Of a stretch of DNA of 64,000 bases, positions 48,201 to 57,979 are shown piece by piece. Source of the stretch: Ascaris suum (Eukaryota > Nematoda > Chromadorea > Rhabditida > Ascarididae); contig CM024191.1 of the NCBI GenBank assembly GCA_013433145.1, positions 2,062,501 to 2,126,500 on the forward strand, in the 5' to 3' direction. Position numbers and translations under genes: made by a program. Below the pieces are notes generated by a model. It was given only the letters and a program-made list of their open reading frames with translations. It was not told where the DNA came from and did no database searches. Positions within the stretch are counted from its first letter, which is position 1. Each line of letters begins with the position of its first letter.

Positions 48201-51200
48201 ATCCTACGGCTGAAAGCTTTCGGCAATACTCTTATAATTTCTAGCCTATTTGGTGGTAGAATTTTCCACTCTGCTAAGATCACATCTTAAGGTCATATTT
48301 TTATGGATTTCACGTCTCCTATTAATGAGAAACTCAACTCAATAATAGTAAGAGGATCACTCTTAACAAAACATAAACGTCAGTAATCTTTCAGCTAACA
48401 AAACGGTTAGAATTCATCGATACTTCATTGCTGTATTATTCTTCACTGTAGTTATGTTGATTTTTGATGATTTGCGATTCTTGAACCCTTACCTTATCTT
48501 GTTTTATTTTAATTTTTTTTTTGTGCTCTTAATGCTGTCATTCAAGGCTGATTGCGGAGAAAAGAGATGATAGCTAAAAATAGATTTAGTGAGCATTTCA
48601 ATTTTTTTTTTGTCGATCTTTCATTCTCGTTTCGCTACACAGTAGGAGTTATTCTTGGAATAACCTTGACACAATAATTTCCACTGCATCATCATATTTT
48701 TCTTCATCTTTTAGCAATTTTCTTCTCAATTCTTTTCTTCGCTTAAAACTTTTCGTATAAATAGAAACAAGTTCTATTGTTGTGTATTTCTAATTTTGCA
48801 AATCACTTTTCGCAAGTGAGTTTCTATGTTTAATTGGATAGTACATTCGGCAAATCACTTTTCCATTTTCGTTGAGCGCATTCAACTAACTATATCGATT
48901 TATTTGTGAAAACATTCTATTTTTAAATTCTCTACTGAATGCTAGTATAATATATTTATACGATCATTTGCAATGACCAAATCTCTAAACGGGTTTGAAT
49001 TTGAAGAAATTGGAAACATTATGGTTAGTCAACAACGCATTATATACATTGCCAGTTTAAGTAAGAGGTCTTGGCTTTTATAGCTGAGGCAAAGTTGCTT
49101 GAAGATCCCGAAGTTCGAGAGCCTCCGATGAGTAGGTGACCTATTCACTAGAAGAGTTAGGCTAGGATTTAGATTGGCTAGGCATCTTCTAGGCTGTCTA
49201 AGTGGTAGACCTTAATGGTGAAATTCTCACGGCTTGAACTAATTTTTCTTCAGCACGAAGGTATGATCTCCGTATCGTTTGAATGATGGATGACTGGCCC
49301 ATTTGTAGAAATGAGGTCGAGTTGAATTTTTTGCAAATTAAGGAGAAAACTTGCATTGTGTATGCGTTTAATGCAGCAGAGTTGGTTTTATTTCGAAAGC
49401 TCCTGAAAAATGAACCTAAAGGATTAATGCGTCAAGAGATCTCTTACGATAATTTCCTTGCATTTTCGAAGTTGTTGTCGATAAAGAAGCGATCACCGCG
49501 GCAGGTGATGGGAAAAGCGGCTAATTAGTAAACAGTGTTTAGCTTTTCAGCGAATAAGTTCATAGCAACTGATAGGGCGGGGTTCCTTTAGGCGCATTTT
49601 CTGAGCTCAAGGATCAGAAATAAAAAACTTCAAGCTTCCAAAATAGAACTTGCGACTGAATGACTGATATGCTGTTACCAATGATAAACCAGACTGATCT
49701 GTGAGGGGTTGGTTAGATTATGGGGCCATTTAATGCTGTATTTCAGACCTTAGGTATACAATCTTTGGTTTAGCAGCAAATTAACTAATGAGGACCGATA
49801 AGATTGAGATCACCTTGCAGAGATGCTTTGAGCCGTGAGATCACAAACACATAATTTTCGGCATCTAAGACATAAGTTCTGGCCTATCACTTGATAAAAG
49901 TTGGTAAGTTTGAAGTTATTTATGTCGGGGTGTTCTCAGTTTGGGATCGCATCTTCAAAGCTTTGATCCACCAGCATGCAGTCTCCAACTATTAGCGGAT
50001 ATTCGGGCAAAAAGCGACAGAGTCGAATTTTTGAACAAATGACTTTGTTCTACACTACTAAGAGCCACTTTATTATGGTGTCCTGAAGATGAAAAAACGA
50101 ACAAAAGCTATCTGCACACGAGCGCAGGGATAGGTAGCAGAAAAGAAAACCGACGCAACGACGGAACGAAGAAAGCTGAGCTCCGTTGAGCGTCCAAGTG
50201 AATAAACATCCAAGATCTCGAGTTTCAGCACAGAAGAACACTGGACTGTCGAAAGCAAAACGAGCCGTTCGCGGTTTGAACGATTACAGGAGTGCATAAA
50301 CGATATCGGCAAGAAGTAGATTCCTGTTCTCGTTTAGAAAAAGAATTAGAAAATGGACAGAACGTTGCCTGTGGCGACACCTTTTGGCTAGCGGGATCTG
50401 ATACATACCTCATCCATGGGCAGATGCAAACTGCAACATTTTTGAGAGCGGGATGTTGGAAAAGTTTGTTGGAATTTTATAAGAAAGGATGAAATCAAAT
50501 GTGAAACTGTGGTGTTCTACTGGCCTTAGAGTGCAAATTTTTGGCCTGATCCTGTAACCTGGCTGGTATGGACAACGGTGAATTCTACGAAAAGCAATAC
50601 AAGTGAAGCGTTTTCGTACGCCTCTGACAGTGTGTTGTGAGAAACCATGTAAATTGACTATGCAGGTGTAAGGTATCCCAGAGAAGATCGTCAATAACTA
50701 TGAAAGACTTTACGATATAATGAAAGCCTTTCGACTATGTAATGACAAATTTGTGATCCTCTGAGCTCATCGTTCATGATGTTCAAATGAATTATTGCAT
50801 AGCTTTCTAGACTACTTCTGCGGTTGCTTTATTACTAGTCCACTTCCATCTTCCTCAATGAATTTAAAGAGGTCTGTTCACGCGTTTTTTAAAAGATAGA
50901 GTCTCCTGCTTTCGACCTTTTCTAAGCTGTTGAAGAATTTGATAGTGGTTCCGCCTAAGACATGTCCAAGCACAGTGTGAGCTAGGTTTAGTATGATAAA
51001 GTTATATTATACTTTAACATGAATCAAAGAATAGGAGAGACTAGTAGAATTTATCACGACGCGCCCTGATCGAAGCTTTAACAGCCTAACGATCTATATC
51101 GACGAGGACCGTTCTTTGTGCTGTATTGGCAAATACATGACCTAGGGTTCGTTACGACGTACGACAAATCACCCCGTAGAGCATATTTCGAATAACCTTA

Positions 51201-54101
51201 TAAGCAGGAAGACGTTTTTAGTGGATGCCTAATTTTGTCATGGAACACTTGCTCTGTCAGGAGAGCGCGCTCACTCTACTTTCTTATCCTGTATGAAAGT
51301 GATTGATTTTATATGCCATAGCGGTACTGCGCTTATTGAACTTCATATTGATTGATCGCACTTATGTATTTCACGATGGAAATAAAAAAGAAGTGTACGG
51401 AAATACAGAGCAATAGAGATGATGATCTTTTGTGTTCGTTAAGCAGAAGAAATTGGGAGAAAAACAAACGATTGCGCAAATGCTCAAACGATGCAATACT
51501 CTTGATAGAAGGCGGTAAGATTTTGATGAAAGTGCAGTTGTGATTGATTATTGCTACTATGTTTTTTTTACAATGCACCATAAATGTGTCATTTGAAGTC
51601 GTCTTGTTGAGACTGGCATCCATAAACTCGTTCAAAATCAGAACGTCATTCGTTGACGCTAACTATTGCCACTGGAAGAGGGCGTTTTTGGTACATGCTG
51701 TATTCTTCTGATCAGTTTTAAAAGCTCTTATTTGCTTGACAAATTTAGTCGACATAAGAAAATCAGATTCCAGAAATGCGCGATATTTATTTGGCCCCAA
51801 ATTTGGAAATTTCGATTTTCAGGATGGAGATTTCGTCTATTATTGCAAGCTGAACGGAGGTCGATGCCAAAAGGTGTGCGTTGGATGCCAGTTCAGGGAT
51901 AAACGGCTCTACGATGGCGACCGCTATCAAAAGGACAACACTGTCTTCCAGTGCGAGGTGAGGCCGGATAAATACGGTCACAAGCCGGTTGGCTGCGTCG
52001 TATGGGATGAAAATGGTGACTCTGTGGAGAGAATCGTCGGATGTCGTTGGTAAGTATTTTTCGCGGTGATAGATCTCTTTTGGTGAATACAGAATATTTG
52101 GAAAGCACTATCGATATTAATTTCAGCTAAGAATTCCTCAGGAACATTCTGCGGCAGTATCAAGGTGGGCGCAACAACTGATACAGTCTCTTCAGTTGTG
52201 GCTCGTACAGGTCGGCCGTTCTGAAGGTCCTGCTGGCCACTCTAGCAGGATTCATTTCCCCGGGTTACCCAATTTCCGAATCAGAGAAAAAGATGAACTC
52301 GAAAAAAAAATGAATTCAAAACGATAACATGGTATGTGGACGACAGAGCGATGATTTCGTATGAAGGACGATTGTATTCACCACCATAATGCAATCATGG
52401 AATTAAATACTTGCCTCTCCAATAAACCAATATTTTGCATGATAAAACTGAAACTTTTACATGAGCGCAAAAATCAGAGCGTTGTAGTGCTATTGTCATA
52501 GGGCCTGTAAAAGTGAACCACTATTACATTATTTAGAGACCGTCAGGAGTAGCTCATGAATTTTGTCTTTAAAGCAACAAGTAAATATAAAGAAATTTGT
52601 TTGTTACTAAAAATTTACGGTTGTGTGTACCCAAAATGTTACTTGATGCCTCCAGTTATATGTGGCACAACTGAAATCACCGAATTAAAAAGAGTAATGA
52701 GATTTGCATGCAAAAATGTAGCATAATAAGTGCATATAAATTTCATTCCAAAACCAGCATGATAGTGAACAAATACGTCACTGTTTTTTTTTGACTGAAT
52801 ACTGTGGAGAAGCTTCGCTAAGAAAACAGCCCAACATAAGCATCGTCAACTTTTAACCTTTAGAATTAACTTACTGTGATTGAACATACGGTCGAATCAT
52901 TTGAATCCAGTTATATTTAGTTGACGACGTGTAAAGTTTGTTCGATTAGTAATTAATCACATGAGAGTTCTTTTTTTTTGATGAGCGGAAAGAGGCGTCA
53001 GTTTCAGCTGAAATAATGAACAACCAACCTTTTTTGATGAATTTCTTCTTTTATGGCATCAAAAATGAGTATATGATCGGCGAGGAAAGTAGATTAGGCT
53101 ATACTCAACCGTTTAAAGAGAAATGTCGAGGAGAAGTTGCTGTAGTTAATATTATGAGAAGGTAGCGCGTGTAACTAATCACAAAACTTGCGTGGAATCT
53201 CACGCTCGTCTTTCATTCTTGGTTACCTGTTTCATTTTCATCTTTTGAAATTAACCATTGTTCCCCTCTTTCGAATCAGGTGTTTGCCTCAGCGCTAATT
53301 GCCGCGTTCAGGTACCAAACGACAAAGTACGCTAAAGTTGAACAGACTTGCGTGTTGGAGAATAATCGAACGGTCGTGAAAACGCTTGGCTGTATATTCG
53401 TGTATAAGGGCTATGATACTCTGTTTCTCTACCCAGGCACATTCACTATTTGGAATCAACAAGTGGAAGGCACATCAATTGGTGTCGCATGCAAGGTTAG
53501 CCAATAAACTCAAAGTATATCTGGCAACTGAAAATACGCCTTCTGCCGCATTGAAAACCTCCGTATTGACTGTCAACGAAAAGGTCTGTATGCCCTCAAG
53601 AGTTCACGAACGAACAGTTCAGATGAAAAATAATAACAAGATGAAATTATTTTGAGAACAAGGCCTCTATTAGTGCTGTTCGATGTCAGTTGTGCTGTAC
53701 TCGTCCTCCCCTGTCTGCCGTCATCGCACCTGAGCTCATGTGTCGCGCTCCCGATTCATCGCTGAACTGTGTAGCGCGCTATTCCACATCATGACACCAT
53801 CCCCCTATTGTTACCCAATAACAGAACATGTACTGTTGAGGTATTTCCTTTTGAAATCCCAATATCGTATTCCGTCGCTGTCTTGTGAAGCCCACCTCAA
53901 ACTTGGGTAATCAGTCCACTACTATAATATTTAAACATTCAGATGTGCATACTTTCACGATATTTTCGGTCGAAAATGCAATATCTTCGTATATTTCAGG
54001 AGAACGGCTATAATGGTCAGCCAAGTTTGGAGACGTTTAAAACTGAAGAACTTGCCTATAAAACAGTTGGACTACGATATGATCAACCAAGGGGTAAATA
54101 A
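32904..54101 (+). CDS. Secreted MIG-18-like protein with tandem fibronectin-type-I-like repeats (six-exon gene)
   Basis: The exons are 32904-33057, 40147-40367, 43107-43232, 51823-52049, 53312-53495 and 54000-54101, giving 337 residues. Residues 1-20 form a signal peptide ([20 protein letters not shown]). The rest is about six tandem cysteine repeats of the form C, then Y-x-x-G-x-x-[WF], then [YF]-x-[YF]-x-C, then G-C. Examples are RYWYVC with GC (54-68), YLVGETW (115-121) with YRYQC (134-138) and GC (152-153), YKVGQQW (160-166) with FVYYC (171-175) and GC (188-189), and YDGDRY with FQC and GC (197-225). This is the nematode family of MIG-18, a secreted factor that acts with the ADAMTS protease MIG-17 in gonadal cell migration in C. 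elegans. An extracellular-matrix role is inferred from the family. Introns are 7089, 2739, 8590, 1262 and 504 bases. Uncertain points are the acceptor of exon 3 and the exact 3' end. It is one of a multi-member family, so orthology to mig-18 itself is not claimed. Confidence 0.82.
36043..36785 (+). repeat. 37-bp direct duplication, copies at 36043 and 36749
   Basis: The segments 36043-36079 and 36749-36785 begin GCGACCATTTTCCG, end CTTGCGGCGACCTT and differ at one base (GTGAAC versus GCGAAC). They lie 706 bases apart in intron 1. The flanks differ, so this is a small dispersed repeat and not a large segmental duplication. Confidence 0.9.
36783..36845 (+). repeat. Three copies of CTTATCAGCGCTTGCATT
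   Basis: Perfect 18-base copies lie at 36783-36800 and 36801-36818 (adjacent) and at 36828-36845 (after a 9-base spacer). Each contains the palindrome AGCGCT. The first copy overlaps the end of the second 37-bp repeat by three bases. Confidence 0.92.
39198..39942. repeat. AT-only array, (TA)n then an 8-bp ATTTATAT unit
   Basis: About 745 bases contain only A and T. The first 90 or so are nearly pure TA repeats; the rest is built mainly of ATTTATAT units with length variants. It lies inside intron 1, about 200 bases before exon 2. The Tyr/Ile/Leu-rich frame it creates at 39132-39428 is not a gene. Confidence 0.97.
40147..40367 (+). CDS. MIG-18-like gene, exon 2
   Basis: The acceptor is GCAGTCTTCAG|GGCGATATTGG, which restores the domain frame with exon 1; the earlier GATTCAG at 40133 gives the wrong phase. 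The exon encodes residues 53-125: RYWYVCSGG, then a GC pair, [19 protein letters not shown] and [11 protein letters not shown]. The donor ACAG|GTTTGC is phase 0. It covers the end of repeat 1, all of repeat 2 and the first half of repeat 3. Confidence 0.83.
40368..43106 (+). other. Intron 2 of the MIG-18-like gene (2.7 kb)
   Basis: No exon was found that repairs the phase conflict between exons 2 and 3, though a microexon of a few codons would escape this reading. The content is plain AT-rich DNA. Confidence 0.6.
43107..43232 (+). CDS. MIG-18-like gene, exon 3 (start uncertain)
   Basis: The core [17 protein letters not shown] and YKVGQQWP is clear, and the donor CCG|GTATGT is good and phase 0. 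The start is not settled. The best-looking acceptor, AAATTACAG|ATACC at 43135, needs a preceding phase of 2, but exon 2 ends in phase 0. The coordinates given use the weaker AATTAGTAG acceptor at 43106, which joins in phase and adds MLKELRVN before YRYQC. An unseen microexon in intron 2 is the other explanation. Confidence 0.65.
43233..51822 (+). other. Intron 3 of the MIG-18-like gene (8.6 kb)
   Basis: Exons 3 and 4 join directly in phase and in domain order, so no extra exon is needed. Frames at 46572-46952 (126 codons), 49283-49528 and 50292-50492 (containing [18 protein letters not shown]) have no recognised motif. The 50080-50690 segment is less AT-rich and may be an old repeat. Confidence 0.6.
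51823..52049 (+). CDS. MIG-18-like gene, exon 4
   Basis: The acceptor TTTCGATTTTCAG|GATGGA is near consensus and phase 0, following directly on QQWP of exon 3 across an 8.6-kb intron. The exon encodes residues 168-242: [37 protein letters not shown] and IVGCR. It ends CGTTG|GTAAGT, phase 2, a strong donor. It covers the end of repeat 4, repeat 5 and the start of repeat 6. Confidence 0.87.
52050..53311 (+). other. Intron 4 of the MIG-18-like gene (1.3 kb)
   Basis: AT-rich, with no further exon evident. It starts GTAAGT and ends CGTTCAG. The decoy acceptor at 53279 lies inside it. Confidence 0.65.
53312..53495 (+). CDS. MIG-18-like gene, exon 5
   Basis: The acceptor GCCGCGTTCAG|GTACC matches the phase 2 of exon 4, rebuilding Trp243. 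The upstream TCGAATCAG at 53279 would bring a stop after six codons and is rejected. The exon encodes [31 protein letters not shown] and GTSIGVACK. The donor GCAAG|GTTAGC is phase 0. It carries the end of repeat 6 and part of repeat 7. Confidence 0.83.
54000..54101 (+). CDS. MIG-18-like gene, exon 6 (terminal in this model)
   Basis: The acceptor CGTATATTTCAG|GAGAAC is near consensus and phase 0. The exon reads [20 protein letters not shown] and ends [10 protein letters not shown] before a TAA at 54099-54101. The stop overlaps an AATAAA at 54097-54102. Alternatively, the GGG|GTAAAT at 54093 is a donor into a short exon at 54159-54202. Confidence 0.72.
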   Translation, partial: ENGYNGQPSLETFKTEELAYKTVGLRYDQPRGK

Positions 54102-54158
54102 ACTTCCATCTGAAAATCTCGTGCATTACAATCATTTAGTTTGTACATTATTTTTTAG

Positions 54159-54202
54159 TGATTTTCGCGATCATTCCTCGTGCTAATGAATTCAAGCGAT
54201 AA
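54159..54202 (+). CDS. Possible alternative terminal exon 7 of the MIG-18-like gene
   Basis: After an ACATTATTTTTTAG acceptor, this segment joins in phase to a donor at 54093 (phase 1) through a 65-base intron, a typical worm size. The tail would read VIFAIIPRANEFKR and a TAA, replacing the last two residues of exon 6. It is short, so chance is possible. Confidence 0.35.
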
Positions 54203-54209
54203 ATGTGAA

Positions 54210-57200
54210 TAATTTTCGAAAAAGAAAAAAAACTCTTGCAGTTTTCCATCTCTGCTTATATTCGAAATAGTTTACTAAGGAAATTTTTCCATAGTGAGAA
54301 GAACGAAAAATTTGTTTTTCATACCTGAATAACATTAGGGATGGATAAAAAAGCTCACTCATTGCGTAGGGAATGTCTCTTTGAAACGAAAATTTATAAA
54401 TTTAAACATGGTACCACCAAAGAATTGCTGATATTATCGATGAGATTGAGGTCTCACTATCCCACAGCAAACAGATAATTTAATTCTTCAGAGTTTCACT
54501 TTCACCAATTCTCAAAAACCTGCTTAGAGGATTTCGGATTTAATAAATTGGTTCCTTTTGTTCGATGCATTTCAACGAAATCTCGAAACTAACAATCGCT
54601 TATTTGTTCGTTGATTTTATGCACAATGCGAAAGATCTGCTTAATATCACTTCTATAGTGTATATTGTGCAACGTCGACTTATGCAATCAATTTGAGCAT
54701 AATTCTCTTATGAAATGAATAACTGGGTGAACAACATGAAAACATTATTGTATGGAACTTTACAATGTTTGCGCATCTCCGCTCTTTTAAATTCTATTCC
54801 TCTATCTACGTACCGAATGTTCTCAGTCGTTGTCTCCGAAGTGATGTGAGTCATGCCTTGTCCACTGCCTCTATATATGCGTGTTTGTGGATGGAGGTGG
54901 GCCAAGAAGCATCCGATGACGATCTTTGTTTCGCGTGCCTTTACGCGTTCCTTTTCTGTATGTTATTTTGTTTGTGTGTGTTTTTTTCACTTACGCATGC
55001 ATATGTGTACCGAAATGATGAGATACGAGTATGTCCTGTCTATCGCGTTCGATGAACGTACAATTCGTCGTCGCGATACCAAATGAATAAAACGAAAAAA
55101 TCATGTAAACTTCCACAACGTACATATCGAATCCACAAAATCATGCAATTATTCGCAACGGCTTTATCGCACTTGTTTCTGTTGAACGGCATTAGGAAAT
55201 AAAGCCTTTTAAGAGAAGTGATTTAGCGGACCTTTTGGAATGGTCATAAAACTTCTATGGGTGTGCTGTTTTGAAGTTTTAATGCCTACAAAATTTTCGC
55301 CTGCTGACAGTAGGACGCCAAAGAAATCGTTTCGATAAAAGTTCAATAGTTCCTCGTGAAAAGTTTTTCTCGCAAAAAACCATTATCGTTGGTCGTCTGC
55401 TCTCGTGAATGTGTTATAGACTTAAAAGGCATTAAAGTAAGAGTAATTATACAAATTTTTTGACCATCCCAAAGACTGAACCGGTCGTCTTAAAAAGATT
55501 TCCTAAGCATTACTTTCAAATGTGATTTCTACAGCCCAGTACAAAACGTGTTTAGGATTTCTGGCATGCAATCCTATCCACAAGGAACGAAACTTTCGAA
55601 GGAGTAGTCGACTTATTTCCGTGATTTATTGCCGCTGTAGTTAGCCCTTAGGCATGATTTGAAAATGCGAGAAGCATCTTCAGCTTTCATTGTCAATGTT
55701 GGTTAGCTGATTGAAGTTTACAAGGGAGAACTGTCGCCGAAGGTCATGCTCTCACCAAGGGTGGAGTGAACGGTGTAGATGATATGAATAAAATAGTTAC
55801 AAGCCTTCTTGCCGTTATTGGCAGATATAACGACCTGGCGCTGAACTATCAGTATTCTCCAAAGCATCCGACCGCACTAAGACAATGCTTGCAATACGAG
55901 CTGCTCGAAAATTCCAGAACGAGATAGCGTTGACGAATAACTTTTCCGAAGAAGGACGCTAAAATCGGCATTTTATTCGGACGATTCCCCATTGGCCGTT
56001 GCATTCTGCCCAGTTAGCTTTCGTTTTACATCACTCGTTTCAATAACTCTTATCTATTGTTTAGTGGACACAAAAGACTTCGTAAATTCGTACTCTTCCA
56101 TCAGATGAAACTCTTATGATCATGCCAAATTGGGCTCAAATACGAATGCTATTACATCCGACAAGATTTGACGTTTTAAGGAGAAATAATAGAAAAAATA
56201 ATACGCGTCCACATCTACATCGTTGTCCTCTTCTTAGCAAAACATATTTTCGACTTTTTTTTTCTGACAGTTATCAGCAATAAGCAGCTGCAGAAGTGAG
56301 GTGTTCAAATTGCACACAAAACAAGGAACAAACTGGTTCTCAGGATTGTGCTTTAAAACCACTAAATACTTATACTCTCTGAGCGAATAATTGATATACT
56401 GATGTGGAATTTCTTTTGTTTAAGGGCATTGACTATGCGTCGAACAGAGGGTCGAATGTTAGTCAAAGTGTTAAGGTGAGGCGATAATTTCGCGAAATCG
56501 AAGAATACTCGGAAATCAAAAGTGGAGTCTTCAAACGGCATAAAAGGGTATTCAGGGCCTCGATGAAGTATTTGGATGCCTCCCATTTCCCCGCATGTCC
56601 AGATTTCTTGAGTGATGCGTAACTTGACATATTAGCATGTTCAGTAGCGCAACAGAAAGTAATTTAGCCCTAATGTTGGTGAGACCTGACAAAAACACAA
56701 TTACAAAGATCAGAGTCTTTCAAATCCTGGGTTCAAGTTATCGGAATCGTTGCGCAATTCCAAAGTCAAAATGGATCTTTTAGATTAATTCCTTTTCTAG
56801 TGAATAATGAATATTATGCTGCCAGCAAAGGGATTCAAGAATGAAGTTCAGTGTTGGACTCGGCTCATCGAACTGTTTGCATCAACCGCTCATCTATGGA
56901 ACGCCTCCACTGGCTTCATGGAAAGACTAGTATCTGAAGAGATAAAGCTTTTCTTTTGTTCACAACTCAGATTGAAAGAAAAATTTCTTGGCATTTCTCA
57001 AAAAGCATCTCTGCTCGTAATTAAACAGCAATGATAAGCTATGAGCACTGAGTTTCATGAAACGATAAATTGCTGGTTAAGGATCATTAAAGTGTTTTTC
57101 GACCTGCGACGATCCTCCATCTTATAAGGTGACCTTGAGTGATACTCGAATGCACCGAAGAAAGTACACAGAATGAATGAAGACAACTATTAACCATACG

Positions 57201-57230
57201 CTTATATAGACAGGTGAAGTACATGATGGA
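54210..57230. other. Downstream region with no supported gene
   Basis: Frames at 54765-55055 and 54853-55086 overlap in different phases and owe much to T- and GT-rich DNA. The 55690-56010 segment reads in pieces on the plus strand (LALNYQYSPKHPTALRQCLQ) and could be an old coding or transposon remnant, but I cannot name it. Confidence 0.45.
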
Positions 57231-57231
57231 A

Positions 57232-57367
57232 TAGAGATACAAGTGCAAGTTTTTCACATTTGAGACACCTGTTCAGTAGGGGTGCAAATGGAAGCTTTTC
57301 GCATTTGAACATCTGCTCAATAGAGACAGAAAGTGCAAGCTTTTCAATTTTCGGCATCTGTTCACTC
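57232..57367 (+). repeat. Minisatellite, three imperfect units of about 45 bp
   Basis: Three successive units share the order GTGCAA...G, a T-rich TTTTC, a (CA)TTT(G) part, then CATCTG(C/T)TCA or CACCTGTTCAG. They begin at about 57232, 57281 and 57329. They are diverged, so the array is old. Confidence 0.7.
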
Positions 57368-57806
57368 GACGTCCATTTCGTTGTTCATTCGTCGACTGTA
57401 ACCATACAGCCTTCCATTCATAGGTAGCTTTGCATCACATTCCCCCTTCATCGCTTACTTGCCCTTTAATCTTTCGCTGCACGTCATGTTGTTCAGCCGA
57501 ATAGCTTCATTCTTCGCTTTCGTGACACCACTATGATTGATGGTACTGCTTTGCTAGTAGAGATATAAACGGCTAACACCAAAGAACTATTCAGGAACGT
57601 CGGGATGGTTGTCGAGGAGCACATCAATTTTTCCTCTCTGACTTTCTTTCCTGGGATCATCTTCACCCACTTTTGAGAAACCAATCTTTGGCAATTCCCT
57701 CTTTCCCAATACGTCCCTTCAACCGAAAATTTCCTTCTCCTTGTCCTAATGACCGACAAGTGAAAAGGGTAGACAGGAAGCCACTCGTTCACCTACCTCC
57801 TTGCAG

Positions 57807-57885
57807 ATCGTACTGGCCGAACACCGGAGGTTATACGAGGTTAGGAAAAAATTGAACAAGCAAATAAGCTCATGGGCGCTGTCAG
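57807..57885 (+). CDS. Orphan internal exon, unknown protein
   Basis: I do not recognise the protein. The exon boundaries are good: acceptor TACCTCCTTGCAG|ATCGTA and donor CTGTCAG|GTGAGA. Only one of three frames is open across its 79 bases. It reads IVLAEHRRLYEVRKKLN and KQISSWALS, a basic, probably helical segment. No neighbouring exon was identified within about 3 kb either side. If real it belongs to a plus-strand gene with long introns that may run past the window. The minus strand across 57493-57792 is also open (99 codons), so a chance frame cannot be excluded. Confidence 0.38.
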
Positions 57886-57979
57886 GTGAGAAAAAAAAAT
57901 GGTAAGCACAATTCACAAATTTATGACGTATAAACCTGGGCAAATGAAACTGCACGCGAGCAAATATGCTCATTATGGG

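Noticed and set aside
50292..50492. Possible extra MIG-18-like exon ([18 protein letters not shown])
   Set aside because: It lacks the aromatic-x-aromatic-x-Cys and Gly-Cys pattern, and exons 3 and 4 are already continuous in domain and phase.
53280..53311. Alternative start of exon 5 at the TCGAATCAG acceptor
   Set aside because: In the phase set by exon 4 it meets TAA after six codons; the acceptor at 53311 keeps the frame and the domain.
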